A stretch of 22,675 nt of DNA from the NCBI GenBank assembly GCA_023443455.1, contig JAEZUE010000072.1, forward strand, positions 1-22,675, given 5' to 3'. Of this stretch, positions 14,536 to 22,217 are shown one piece after another. The notes beneath the pieces are model-generated. The model did not search any database. It was not told where the DNA came from and saw only the letters and a list, made by a program, of their open reading frames with translations. Source of the stretch: Verrucomicrobiota bacterium. Lineage in GTDB: Bacteria; Verrucomicrobiota; Verrucomicrobiia; Opitutales; Opitutaceae. The position numbers and the translations under genes were made by a program. Position 1 is the stretch's first letter, and each line of letters begins with the position of its first letter.

Positions 14536-15380
14536 ACTTCTCCCGCCCCGAGTCCGATGTCTTCGTGCCCGCCGGTGGCGATGCCGCGGCGGCGCTCGCC
14601 CGCGTCACGCATCTCTGCGTGGCCGCACACCAGGACGACATCGAGATCATGGCGTACTCGGGAATCTGCGACTGCCTCGACCGGCCCGGCAAGGCCTTCG
14701 GCGGCGTGGTCGTGACCGACGGCGGCGGATCGGCCCGCACCGGTCCCTACGCCGGCTTCACCGACGAACGGATGAAGGCGGTACGGCGCGACGAACAACG
14801 CCGCGCCGCGACGCTCGGCGGCTACGCGATCCAGGTGCAGCTTGCGCATCCCAGCACCGACGTGAAGCGCCCCGGGCACGCAGGCGTCGCCGCCGACCTG
14901 GCCGCGGTGTTCGAGGGATGCCGGCCCGAGGTTCTCTATCTCCACAACCCCGCCGACAAGCACGACACGCACATCGCGGTGCTGACGCGTTGCCTGAAGG
15001 CCCTGCGCGAATTGCCGGCGGAGCAACGCCCGGGGCGCGTGCTGGGTTGCGAGGTGTGGCGCGATCTCGACTGGTTGCCCGACAACGAAAAGGTCGCGCT
15101 CGACGCAGGCCGCCGCCCAGATCTCGCCGCCCGGCTTCTCGCCGTATTCGACTCCCAGATCTCCGGGGGCAAGCGCTACGATCTGGCCGCGCTCGGCCGC
15201 CGGGCGGCGAACGCGACCTTCCACACCTCGCATGCGACCGACCGCCTCGCCGGCATCACGTGGGCGATGGACTTGACGCCGTTGCTGGCGGAACCGACCC
15301 GCGACCTGGCGGACTTCGCCGCCGGAACGATCGATCGGCTTCGGAGCGACGTGGGCGATCGGATCAGGCGTTTCTCGTAG
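14532..15380 (+). CDS. PIG-L (LmbE-like) family deacetylase
   Basis: A 282-residue zinc-dependent N-deacetylase of the PIG-L family, which acts on N-acetylglucosamine-type groups of lipids, thiol precursors (MshB, BshB) or natural products. The metal motif AAHQDDIEI gives His33, Asp35 and Asp36, with Asp35 the likely base; the third ligand region is LHNPADKHDTHIAV (His144, His147). VVVTDGGGSARTGPYAG matches the family substrate loop (DGxxS). There is no signal peptide, so it is cytosolic. The ATG at 14532 overlaps the stop of the nucleotidyltransferase gene by four bases. The open frame begins further upstream, but that portion is the nucleotidyltransferase read in another frame. No BshA- or MshA-like glycosyltransferase is in the window, so a bacillithiol or mycothiol route is not supported. 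The end is 4 bases from the stop of the convergent EamA gene. Confidence 0.9.
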   Translation: MNFSRPESDVFVPAGGDAAAALARVTHLCVAAHQDDIEIMAYSGICDCLDRPGKAFGGVVVTDGGGSARTGPYAGFTDERMKAVRRDEQRRAATLGGYAIQVQLAHPSTDVKRPGHAGVAADLAAVFEGCRPEVLYLHNPADKHDTHIAVLTRCLKALRELPAEQRPGRVLGCEVWRDLDWLPDNEKVALDAGRRPDLAARLLAVFDSQISGGKRYDLAALGRRAANATFHTSHATDRLAGITWAMDLTPLLAEPTRDLADFAAGTIDRLRSDVGDRIRRFS

Positions 15381-15384
15381 CCGC

Positions 15385-16293
15385 TCAGGGGGTACGCAGC
15401 CGCGCCAACGCGATCGCCGCCGCCACCGCGATCAAGCCGCCGAACAACGACCGCGGCTTCGGTCGGTCGCCCTCGAACCACCAGCTGATCGGGATGATCA
15501 CGACCGGGCAGAGCGCGACGATCGGCAACACGACACCGCTGGGCGCGGTGGCCAACGCCCACTGGTAACAGCCCACGCCCACCACCGGACCGAACAACGC
15601 CGCGGCGAACAGGGTACCAGTGAAACGCGGCAGCCGGAGATTTTTCGTGAGCGTCGACCATGGCCGCTCCGCCTCGCGGCGACGGAGGAGCCACCAGGCG
15701 AGCGCACCACAGACCAGCCCGCCGAGGGCGCGCTGGAAGGCCGCACTGCCGCCGTCGACAACCACGCCCGAATCGAGCGAAAGCGCATAGGCCTTGCGGC
15801 TGACGACCGCGCCGAGACCTTGTCCGATAGCGGCAAATACGCCGAAGACGATTCCGCTCCACAGGGTCGCGCGCGGCAGGTGCGGGTTGTCCTTCGGCAA
15901 CAGCGCGAACGAGACCCCGAGCAGGACGCCGGCACCGCATAGCAGCTGCGCCCACGTCAACATCGTGCCCAGCCAGCACCACTCGAGCAGGATCGCGAAC
16001 GGCGCCGCGAGGCACTGGGTGAGCAGGATCGTCAGACGCGAGCCGAGACGCGCGAGCGCGAAATAGAGCGTAATGTCGCCCAGACCGAAGCCGATCACGC
16101 CGCTGAGCACGTACCAGCCAAAGCCGTCGCCACGCACGCCCGCGCCGAGGGCGAACGCCCACAGCGCCAGCAGCCCGGTCGCCACGAGCAGCCGGGCGAA
16201 GTTCGCCAGAGTGCTGCCGAGCACGTCGACGAGGCGGCGCGCGAAGATCGCACTGAACGACCAGAGCAGGGTGGTGAGGAAGGCGAAGAGCAT
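15385..16293 (-). CDS. EamA/DMT superfamily transporter
   Basis: A 302-residue inner-membrane protein with about ten hydrophobic helices in two five-helix EamA halves. The first half starts MLFAFLTTLLWSFSAIFARR and includes GFGLGDITLYFALARLG, and the second includes GTLFAAALFGPVVGVGCYQW and VVIIPISWWFEGDRP, both usual EamA features. Members export or import metabolites and amino acids; the substrate cannot be predicted. The open frame extends back to 16434, but the ATG at 16293 sits directly before the first helix and the upstream residues lack membrane character. It lies on the minus strand, convergent with the PIG-L gene with only 4 bases between the stops and no visible terminator, so the two transcripts probably overlap. 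The next gene upstream on the same strand ends 216 bases away, so it may have its own promoter. Confidence 0.92.
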   Translation of the reverse strand: MLFAFLTTLLWSFSAIFARRLVDVLGSTLANFARLLVATGLLALWAFALGAGVRGDGFGWYVLSGVIGFGLGDITLYFALARLGSRLTILLTQCLAAPFAILLEWCWLGTMLTWAQLLCGAGVLLGVSFALLPKDNPHLPRATLWSGIVFGVFAAIGQGLGAVVSRKAYALSLDSGVVVDGGSAAFQRALGGLVCGALAWWLLRRREAERPWSTLTKNLRLPRFTGTLFAAALFGPVVGVGCYQWALATAPSGVVLPIVALCPVVIIPISWWFEGDRPKPRSLFGGLIAVAAAIALARLRTP

Positions 16294-16509
16294 GGTGGGC
16301 GGCGTCCACCGACGGAACGGCACAACGGCCCGGGGGCACAAACCGCAAAACGGGCACCGGGCCGTCCGTCCGACTCGATGATCCGGTTGGCGTGATCCGG
16401 CGGGGTGCTGGTACGCGCCCGAGCGACGCAGCAAACACGCCGCCCCACAGCCTCACCGTTGGCACGGGCCCGCTCGCTCCGGGGCGGGCGGCAATCACAG
16501 GGTTGCAGC

Positions 16510-18204
16510 TCAGCCGCGGCGGCGGCGCAAGCTGCGGACTCCGGCCAACAGGAGCGTCGCGCCGCCGAGCAACGCGGCGTAGGTCTGGGGCTCGGGAATC
16601 GCCGTGGGGGTATACACCAGACTCAGGCTCCGGCCATCGTCAGATATATCCACGGAGAAAAGACCGTTGTACGCATTGGCGAAGCCCGAAAGGTCGACGG
16701 TGAACTTCTTCGAGTTGAATCCCGTGATCGCCTGCGAGGCGGTCACGAACGTCCAGCTGTAGGCCGTGGCGCTGTCGAAGTTCGAGACCAGGCCGGTGCC
16801 GCCGGTCGACGAAAGCAGGCCGATCACAGCGAGGTCGAACTTACCGTTGCCCAGGCCCTTCAGTTTCAGTCCGTTCGAGAGGGAGAGAAAGTCGTACCCG
16901 ATCCCCGGCGCTCCGGTCGCATCCCAGAGGTTGAAGTTGAAACCGCTGTCGGCGCTCCACTCGCTCTCGCGCGCCGTCATCCCGTTCACCGCGCCGTCGC
17001 CCCCGGGGGAAAGGATGCCGCCTTCGAGGCTCACGCGCGCGTTCTGGAACTGGTAGCCCGACGCGCTCAACACGCCCCCGGACACCGTCACGCTGCCGGT
17101 ATTCAGGACCGTAGCACCGGTGAGGTCGAGCAGCCCGCCGCTCACCGTGATCGCATGGTTGTTCATGTCGGCGGTGTTGAAGAGGCGAACGGTGCCGGCA
17201 CCGCCCTTGCTCAGGCCGCCGTTGGCCTGCAGGTAGACGGAGATCGTGCCGTTCTCGACATAGACGGGGGCATCGGCGTCGCTGGCCCGGAGGGTGTTGC
17301 CGCCCGTGATCGCGCCGTTGAGAAGCGAGACGCGGGGCGCGGTCTGGGAGAAGCCGGCGAGCTGGAGCGTGCCGCCGTCGACCACAACCTCGGCATTTCT
17401 GCTCAGCGCGTTCGAGCCCGCCAGCATCAGGGTGCCGCCGAGGACCCGGGTCGCACCGGAGTAGTCGTTGTTGGCGTTGCCGCTGATGGTCACCGTGCCG
17501 GCGGTGGTCTTCATCAGACCGCCCGAACCATGCAGGGTCGCGGTGATCTCGCCGCTTTCGACCGAATACAGCGCCGCGGTGATGGCGCCGCCCTCGTTCA
17601 TGGCCGCACCCAGACGCCCGTCCCTGAGCAGCACCGAGGAGACCGTCTCCGCGACCCCGAGCTCGAGCGTCGAACCGCCGTCGATGGCGAGGGCGATCGA
17701 GTCGGCCAGGCGCTCGGAGGAACCGAGCTTCATCGCGCCGCCGCCATCGAGCCGCAACGACGCCCCGGCGACCGCGACATTCAGGTTGAGACGGAGGCCC
17801 GCGCCGACCGAGATCGTGGGCACGGAGCCGGTCAACGACAACCGGGAGCCGGGGGAAGCTCCGCCCAGCGTGTAGTTGTCCGCCACGAACGCGAGGCGGT
17901 TCGCGGAAAGGGTGGAACCACCGGCGATCGTCACTGTACCGGCGATACCGCCGAACACCGCCTCGTCGAGATTCGGGCTGCTTGCCGTCCAGGAGGCGAG
18001 CGGGCCGGCCGGAGCGCCCGTGCGAAACAGCGCCGCGGTCGTATCCCAGATACCAGTGCCGCCCGTGCCGTCGAGGTCGGCGTTGGCATCCCAATACAGG
18101 ACGGCGGCGCCGGCCGGCGACACGCCGGACACCAGCCCCGCGCAGAGCGCCAGAAAGGCGAGTCGGAGCGCCCGACGAACAGATCCTGGAAGTGAGCAAG
18201 CCAT
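16510..18204 (-). CDS. PEP-CTERM protein with autotransporter-type beta-strand repeats
   Basis: A 564-residue exported surface protein. A signal peptide (SVRRALRLAFLALCAGLVSG, cleavage near SPAGA-AVLYWDAN) is followed by an LYWDANADLDGTGGTGIWD start typical of autotransporter-associated beta-strand (PATR) proteins. Repeats rich in Gly, Thr, Ser and Val run through the body, with copies such as GTVTISGNANNDYSGATRVL near 250 and GGTLMLAGSNAL. The C-terminus is a complete PEP-CTERM sorting signal: IPEPQTYAALLGG, a hydrophobic segment, then RSLRRRRG. Such proteins are cut and relocated by exosortase; no exosortase gene is in the window and no beta-barrel domain is present, so it is not a classical autotransporter. 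The ATG at 18204 is chosen for the signal peptide; a TTG at 18327 also lies in frame. Upstream there is an inverted repeat and two CTAGGT boxes. Confidence 0.92.
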   Translation of the reverse strand: MACSLPGSVRRALRLAFLALCAGLVSGVSPAGAAVLYWDANADLDGTGGTGIWDTTAALFRTGAPAGPLASWTASSPNLDEAVFGGIAGTVTIAGGSTLSANRLAFVADNYTLGGASPGSRLSLTGSVPTISVGAGLRLNLNVAVAGASLRLDGGGAMKLGSSERLADSIALAIDGGSTLELGVAETVSSVLLRDGRLGAAMNEGGAITAALYSVESGEITATLHGSGGLMKTTAGTVTISGNANNDYSGATRVLGGTLMLAGSNALSRNAEVVVDGGTLQLAGFSQTAPRVSLLNGAITGGNTLRASDADAPVYVENGTISVYLQANGGLSKGGAGTVRLFNTADMNNHAITVSGGLLDLTGATVLNTGSVTVSGGVLSASGYQFQNARVSLEGGILSPGGDGAVNGMTARESEWSADSGFNFNLWDATGAPGIGYDFLSLSNGLKLKGLGNGKFDLAVIGLLSSTGGTGLVSNFDSATAYSWTFVTASQAITGFNSKKFTVDLSGFANAYNGLFSVDISDDGRSLSLVYTPTAIPEPQTYAALLGGATLLLAGVRSLRRRRG

Positions 18205-18329
18205 TGGAAGGAGACGCCAATGGCCCCGGATGCGTGAGCTGAGCTTCACCGCATTCTGCAGCCAGCTTGACCATCGCGTGGGGCCGATGACGGCATGAGC
18301 CGTGATAGGGTTTATTCTCAATGGCAAGC

Positions 18330-18372
18330 AGGGAGAACTCCCTAGGTAAACCGCCCGACGGCCGAACTAGGT
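18330..18372 (-). promoter_or_regulatory. Candidate control region of the PEP-CTERM gene
   Basis: AGGGAG-AA-CTCCCT (18330-18343, 6-base arms) overlaps the first of two direct CTAGGT boxes (18342-18347 and 18367-18372), 25 bases apart. On the minus strand these read ACCTAG. The group lies about 125-170 bases upstream of the PEP-CTERM start codon. An activator site is a reasonable guess, but the factor is unknown and no clear -35/-10 pair is visible. Confidence 0.4.
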
Positions 18373-18664
18373 GTTTCTCCTCATCCCGCAATCCGTGGCC
18401 GGCCTGCCGAACAGCAGGCTTGGGCTCATCCGCCACGGCGATTCGGATGTCGCGTCGGCCGGCACGCCGACGGAGCGCGTGCGAGCCCGCGGGCCGACAG
18501 TTGGGGGCACTGTCGCTGGTGGGGTGGCGACAATGGTATCCTCGGCTCAACGCGGATCGTGCGCTCGCAGCGTTGCCGGTCGACTTGCGCACGCCCGGTT
18601 CCGCACCACCATGCACACATGAACCGAACCATGGGGACGATTTCCCCGGCCGCACAGAGGCGCA

Positions 18665-18707
18665 CCGGGATCCGGGGGCCCCTGCCGGTGGCGTCCCCCG
18701 GACCCGG
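18665..18707 (+). other. Imperfect hairpin in the leader of the SRAP gene
   Basis: The arms CCGGGATCCGGGGG (18665-18678) and CCCCCGGACCCGG (18695-18707) pair with a single bulged base and enclose a 16-base loop. It ends 69 bases before the SRAP start codon. It has no T-run after it, so it is not an intrinsic terminator for the plus strand. It may be a leader structure or chance in GC-rich DNA. Confidence 0.4.
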
Positions 18708-18764
18708 AAACCGCGCCGCGGCACGGAGGTTCCCCAGAGTGCAGGGAGAACGAGTTCCCGGCCC

Positions 18765-18770
18765 GAGGAG
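18765..18770 (+). promoter_or_regulatory. Ribosome-binding site of the SRAP gene
   Basis: GAGGAG ends 6 bases before the ATG at 18777. It is the only strong Shine-Dalgarno sequence in front of a gene in this window and fixes the start at MCTRY, which the enzyme mechanism also needs. Confidence 0.7.
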
Positions 18771-18776
18771 TCCACA

Positions 18777-19490
18777 ATGTGCACGCGCTACCTGATTCGG
18801 CGGGCTGCCGCCGACGTCGCCCGCGCCACCGGGGTGGATACATTCCCGCTTCCACATCCCCGCTACAATGCAGCGCCCAAACAGACGCTCCCCATCGTGC
18901 GAAAAGGCGCAGGAAGCGCCGCGCGGGAGGCGGCCTTGCTCCAATGGGGGTTGGTTCCGGCCTGGAACCCAAGCCGCCAAACCTCCGGCCTGCTGATCAA
19001 CGCCAGGGCCGAGACCATCACGGAGAAACCGTCGTTTCGCGCTGCATTCCGGCATCGGCGCTGTGTCGCCCCGGCGGACGGTTTCTACGAGTGGAAACCG
19101 ACGGCCACCGGGCCGCGGCCCTGGCTCTTCGAACCGAACGACCCCGAGGCGTTGTTGTTGCTCGCGGGAGTCTGGGAGCGCTGGGAGAAGGTCGATGCGG
19201 CACCGCTCGAGTCGTTCGCGCTGATCACCACAACCCCGAACGCCGCGGTCGAGCCCTTCCATGACCGCATGCCGTGCCTGATCCCGGCGGAGCAGCTCGA
19301 CGCTTGGCTCGATCCGCACACACCGGAGCCGGTGCTCCGGCGCCTGCTGCAACCATGCAACGCCGAACTCCTCCGCTGCCGTCCGGTCCACCCTCGCCTC
19401 AACGACGTGCGGATCGACGATCCGTCCTGCCTGGACACCGCCCCCCCGCTGCCCCCCACCGACCACCAGCTCGCGCTCGGGATCGGCTGA
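18777..19490 (+). CDS. SRAP/HMCES family abasic-site processing protein (YedK-like)
   Basis: A 237-residue protein that in characterised relatives (E. coli YedK, human HMCES) forms a covalent thiazolidine link with abasic sites in single-stranded DNA through Cys2 after removal of the first Met. Conserved elements appear in order: MCTRY (Cys2), HPRYNAAP (Asn31), LLQWGLVPAW, LINARAETI (75-81), CVAPADGFYEW (Glu105 in the active site), and EPFHDRMP (His162). All key residues are present, so the protein should be active. It has a good ribosome-binding site. The C-terminal 30 residues (after VHPRLNDVR) are Pro-rich and variable. It is on the plus strand, convergent with pfp, with 112 bases between the stops. 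It has no SOS gene next to it, and I see no LexA-like box upstream. Confidence 0.94.
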   Translation: MCTRYLIRRAAADVARATGVDTFPLPHPRYNAAPKQTLPIVRKGAGSAAREAALLQWGLVPAWNPSRQTSGLLINARAETITEKPSFRAAFRHRRCVAPADGFYEWKPTATGPRPWLFEPNDPEALLLLAGVWERWEKVDAAPLESFALITTTPNAAVEPFHDRMPCLIPAEQLDAWLDPHTPEPVLRRLLQPCNAELLRCRPVHPRLNDVRIDDPSCLDTAPPLPPTDHQLALGIG

Positions 19491-19550
19491 ACCTCACGTT
19501 CGACACCGCAGAGTCGTGGCCCGGCGGGGCTCTGCACGCCGTGACACAAA

Positions 19551-19578
19551 AAGGCGTGGCCACGATGGGCCACGCCTT
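19551..19578 (-). terminator. Intrinsic terminator after pfp
   Basis: An 11-bp perfect stem (19551-19561 with 19568-19578) around a 6-base loop. Read on the minus strand it is followed by a run of five T (19552 down to 19548, partly in the stem). It begins 24 bases after the pfp stop. Because the SRAP gene converges on it, it may also slow plus-strand transcripts, but there the T-run is missing. Confidence 0.85.
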
Positions 19579-19602
19579 GGGAAGTCGGTCTAGACAAGCC
19601 GG

Positions 19603-20862
19603 TCAGGCGATGTCGTAGGGCTGAAGGAGCTTGTCGACCCGGATCTTGTCGAGGCGGACGAAGGCGGGCAGGCCGTTCTCGAATGGAACCGGCACTTCAC
19701 CCTGAATCAGCGGCAGCGCATAGCGATGGAACTGGAAGTTCATGCTGATGCCGTCTTCGTTGATCCACTCCTTCGGCAGATGCTTCACGCCGTTGGCGAT
19801 CTCGGAAAGCGGAACGAGCGTGGTCTCGCAGGAATACTGATCGGTGTCGCCACGAACGAGGATGACGCACTTGTCGGTTTCACCCGCGACCGCGGCGCGA
19901 ACCGCGGCCTGACCCGCCATGAACGCCTCGTCGCTGTCCGCCTTGGAAGCGGAGACCGCCGCGGCACGCTGGGCGTGGCCGAAACGGGCGACCCGCGACT
20001 TCACGCCGGGGATACCCTGATCGACCAGACTGGCGAGGTAGTCGCCGGCGCCGCCGAGCTGGGCGTGGCCGAAGGCATCGGTGCCGGTCGTGGTCGAGAC
20101 GTAGTTGCCGTCGTTGTCGACGAGGCCTTCGCCGACGACGACAAGGCAGTACTTCTCGCGTTTGAGAACGCGGCGCACGTCGTCGAGGAACTTCGCGGAA
20201 TCGAACGGGACTTCAGGCAACGCGATGATGTGCGGCGGATCGTGCGGGTGGTCGCGGCGCTTGGCCAACGAGGCACCGGCGGCAACCCAACCGGCCGAGC
20301 GGCCCATGACCTCGACGATCGAAACCAGATCCCCCTGGCCCATCGCCTCGTGGTCGCAGGCCAGTTCGCGGACGATCGTGGAGACGAACTTGATGACCGA
20401 GCCGTAGCCCGGGCAGTGGTCGGTCGAGACGAGATCGTTGTCGACGGTCTTCGGCACCCCGATCACACGCATCTCCCAGCCCTGCTGCTGGGCGAGCTTC
20501 GAAATCTTGTCGGCCGTATCCTGGGAGTCGTTCCCACCGGCGTAGAAGAAATAGCGGATGTTATGCGCCTTGAAGACCTCGATGACGCGCTCGAAATCCT
20601 GCTGTTTCTTGAGCTTGTAGCGGCAGGTGCCGAGAGCGGCGCCGGGGGTATGGCGAAGACCGCGGATGGTCTGCTGCGATTCCGAAGCGAGATCGACGAA
20701 ATCCTCGTTGAGGATACCGAGCACGCCGTTGAGACCGCCGTAGATCTCCTCGATGCAGGAGTGGTTGAGGGCTTCGGTCACAACGCCGGCGACGCTGGAA
20801 TTGATCACCGCTGTCGGTCCACCGGATTGCCCCACTAGAAGATTGCCCACGAGTTCAGCCAT
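19603..20862 (-). CDS. pfp: Diphosphate-dependent 6-phosphofructokinase (PFP)
   Basis: A 419-residue glycolytic enzyme that interconverts fructose 6-phosphate and fructose 1,6-bisphosphate with PPi/Pi in place of ATP/ADP, so the step can run in both directions. The N-terminus has the phosphate loop LVGQSGGPTAVINSS. AGGNDSQDTA (Asp112 at the position where ATP enzymes have Gly) and GVPKTVDNDL (Lys138 where ATP enzymes have Gly) are the PPi-specific marks; EVMGRSAGWVAAGASLA binds the sugar. CPGYGSVIKF is the region around the substrate phosphate. The open frame runs back to 21222, but the ATG at 20862 (MAELVGNLLVGQSGG) is the only start that fits; the upstream residues are Arg- and Pro-rich and non-coding. 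No strong Shine-Dalgarno sequence is seen. A clear intrinsic terminator follows the stop. It is divergent from the PAS gene, with 475 bases between. Confidence 0.96.
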   Translation of the reverse strand: MAELVGNLLVGQSGGPTAVINSSVAGVVTEALNHSCIEEIYGGLNGVLGILNEDFVDLASESQQTIRGLRHTPGAALGTCRYKLKKQQDFERVIEVFKAHNIRYFFYAGGNDSQDTADKISKLAQQQGWEMRVIGVPKTVDNDLVSTDHCPGYGSVIKFVSTIVRELACDHEAMGQGDLVSIVEVMGRSAGWVAAGASLAKRRDHPHDPPHIIALPEVPFDSAKFLDDVRRVLKREKYCLVVVGEGLVDNDGNYVSTTTGTDAFGHAQLGGAGDYLASLVDQGIPGVKSRVARFGHAQRAAAVSASKADSDEAFMAGQAAVRAAVAGETDKCVILVRGDTDQYSCETTLVPLSEIANGVKHLPKEWINEDGISMNFQFHRYALPLIQGEVPVPFENGLPAFVRLDKIRVDKLLQPYDIA

Positions 20863-21337
20863 GGCAGTGCAAAATTTGGTTGTTGGAGATGAGAAAGAAG
20901 GAACGAAACGCCCCGCAAAATGGAGTGGCAAACCAATTCTCCAAGATCGGGGAAACACGCCCGATCCGCCCCGGCCAAGGCGAGCATCCGGGGCCTGCAA
21001 CCCCCAACTCGGGCCTGCCCGTACGGCCCGGGCGCCGACACCGCGCCCTCCCGCGCGCCCAGGGTCCCCGGGAGGCCGCGTTTCGTTGGGGGTATCCCAG
21101 CCACCGGGAGCCGTGCGCTCACGGACACAAGAGAGCCCGGGAAGGCGGAGACGCCGTGTGCACCGACGCCCGATACCGGCCCGCCGTGGCGACCGCCGCA
21201 GCCAACCGACCTGGCGACGCAAGCAACCTCACACCAGCAGGTTGCGCGGGTAGCCGCCCGCGAATGCGCTCAAGTGACCGATTGAAAAACCGAAGGAAAG
21301 AGTCGAAAGCCACCCCCAATCGCTTCCCTTTCCGTCC
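20863..21337. other. 475-base divergent intergenic region between pfp and the PAS gene
   Basis: No gene is supported on either strand: the open frames have strongly biased, non-protein-like composition. A pyrimidine-rich stretch on the minus strand (about 20890-20915) precedes pfp, and the last 50 bases before the PAS gene are AT-richer (TTGAAAAACCG near 21282). Both promoters probably lie here, but I cannot pin a -35/-10 pair. I looked for riboswitch- or tRNA-like folds and saw none that I would defend. Confidence 0.55.
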
Positions 21338-22123
21338 ATGGCCAACGATCCAGCTCCCACCGCCGCCAACTCCGACAGTCGCGACCAGCGGCCGCTGCAA
21401 TCGGTCGACCTGCTCCAGGCCCTGCTCGAAGGGTCGCCGGACGCAATCTACTTCAAAGATCGGGAGAGCCGCTTCGTCATGATCAGCCGGGGACTGGCCC
21501 GCCTGCTCGGGTTGGCAGATCCACAACAGGCCTACGGCAAGACCGATCGCGACTTCTTCGCTGGCGAACATGCCGAACAGGCGATGGCCGACGAGAAGCG
21601 CGTCATGGAGACCGGCGAGCCGGTGGTCGACCTGATCGAGAAGGAAACCTGGCCGGACGGGCGGATCACCTGGGCCTCCTCGACAAAGCTTCCGCTCCGC
21701 GATGCCGCCGGCCGGGTCGTCGGCACCTTCGGCATCTCCCGCGACATCACCGCACGCAAGGTCGCGGAGCTGCGGCTCGAGCAGGCGCAGAAGGATCTGG
21801 TGCTGAATGCACGACGCACCGCGGTGACGGAGTTCGCCGCCGACGTCTTCACGCGGGCACTCGGCGTCCTGGAGGCCGCCGAGATCAAGACCGAGCGCAT
21901 GCATCGGCGCAGCAACCGAACCTCCTGCGAGGCGATGAACCAACTGGCCGGACGTCTGGCGGCGCAGCTGGCGAACGGCACGCCCGAACACCAGCTTGCG
22001 GTCGACCTCTGCGGACTGGCGGCGGGCCTGAGCTGCGAACAAGCCGCGCTGGATACAGACTTCGAGGAAGTCCTCCGCGGCCTCCGCCAGGCGGCGGAGA
22101 TCCTCGAGGTGCCCAAAACCTGA
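21338..22123 (+). CDS. Stand-alone PAS-domain protein with a degenerate dimerisation domain
   Basis: A 261-residue cytosolic protein. Residues 22-140 form a PAS/PAC sensor domain: LLQALLEGSPDAIYFKDRES at the start, YGKTDRDFFAGEHAEQ in the middle, and GRVVGTFGISRDITARK at the end, leading into a helical linker (LRLEQAQKDL). The second half is alpha-helical. The stretch ARRTAVTEFAADVFTRALGV (158-177) resembles the dimerisation region of a group of histidine kinases that read [20 protein letters not shown] there, but the phospho-accepting His position is Thr172 here. No ATPase domain follows. It is therefore not a working kinase; it may be a ligand-sensing adaptor that pairs with another kinase, or a decayed kinase. 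The ATG at 21338 has no strong ribosome-binding site. There is no membrane segment. The kinase comparison rests on memory of the family and needs an alignment. Confidence 0.8.
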   Translation: MANDPAPTAANSDSRDQRPLQSVDLLQALLEGSPDAIYFKDRESRFVMISRGLARLLGLADPQQAYGKTDRDFFAGEHAEQAMADEKRVMETGEPVVDLIEKETWPDGRITWASSTKLPLRDAAGRVVGTFGISRDITARKVAELRLEQAQKDLVLNARRTAVTEFAADVFTRALGVLEAAEIKTERMHRRSNRTSCEAMNQLAGRLAAQLANGTPEHQLAVDLCGLAAGLSCEQAALDTDFEEVLRGLRQAAEILEVPKT

Positions 22124-22172
22124 ATTCCGCCCGACGCGCAACGGCATCCCGAATGCCGGGCGCACCACGAAA

Positions 22173-22200
22173 AAGGCCCGGATCGGTGGATCCGGGCCTT
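22173..22200 (-). terminator. Intrinsic terminator after rpoC
   Basis: A 12-bp perfect stem (22173-22184 with 22189-22200) around GGTG. Read on the minus strand it ends in five T (22174 down to 22170), 17 bases after the rpoC stop. It also lies 49 bases beyond the plus-strand PAS gene and may stop that transcript from the other side, although the plus strand has no T-run. Confidence 0.88.
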
Positions 22201-22217
22201 CGAAAACTTCGGTGCGA

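Larger units (their letters stand above)
18205..18776. other. 572-base divergent intergenic region between the PEP-CTERM gene and the SRAP gene
   Basis: No convincing gene on either strand; the frame of the SRAP gene is open back to 18321, but that part has no protein-like content and would bury the essential Cys2. It holds a cluster of short repeats near 18330-18372 (candidate control region of the PEP-CTERM gene), a long imperfect hairpin (18665-18707) in the likely 5' leader of the SRAP gene, and a clear ribosome-binding site (18765-18770). Confidence 0.6.

Noticed and set aside
18328..18751. Direct repeat GCAGGGAGAAC at 18328-18338 and 18741-18751
   Set aside because: Only 11 bases, flanks differ and the two copies face different genes; chance is a fair explanation.
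18426..19466. A 346-codon minus-strand open frame opposite the SRAP gene
   Set aside because: It is the shadow of the SRAP gene, whose catalytic and conserved residues are all on the plus strand; the minus frame shows no family motif.
20863..21222. N-terminal extension of PFP by about 120 residues
   Set aside because: Arg- and Pro-rich, no conserved block, and the family begins close to the GQSGG loop, which is only a few residues after the ATG at 20862.
20940..21300. Possible riboswitch or small RNA before pfp or the PAS gene
   Set aside because: Some GC-rich stems can be drawn, but none matches a riboswitch consensus known to me and no terminator or T-run follows.
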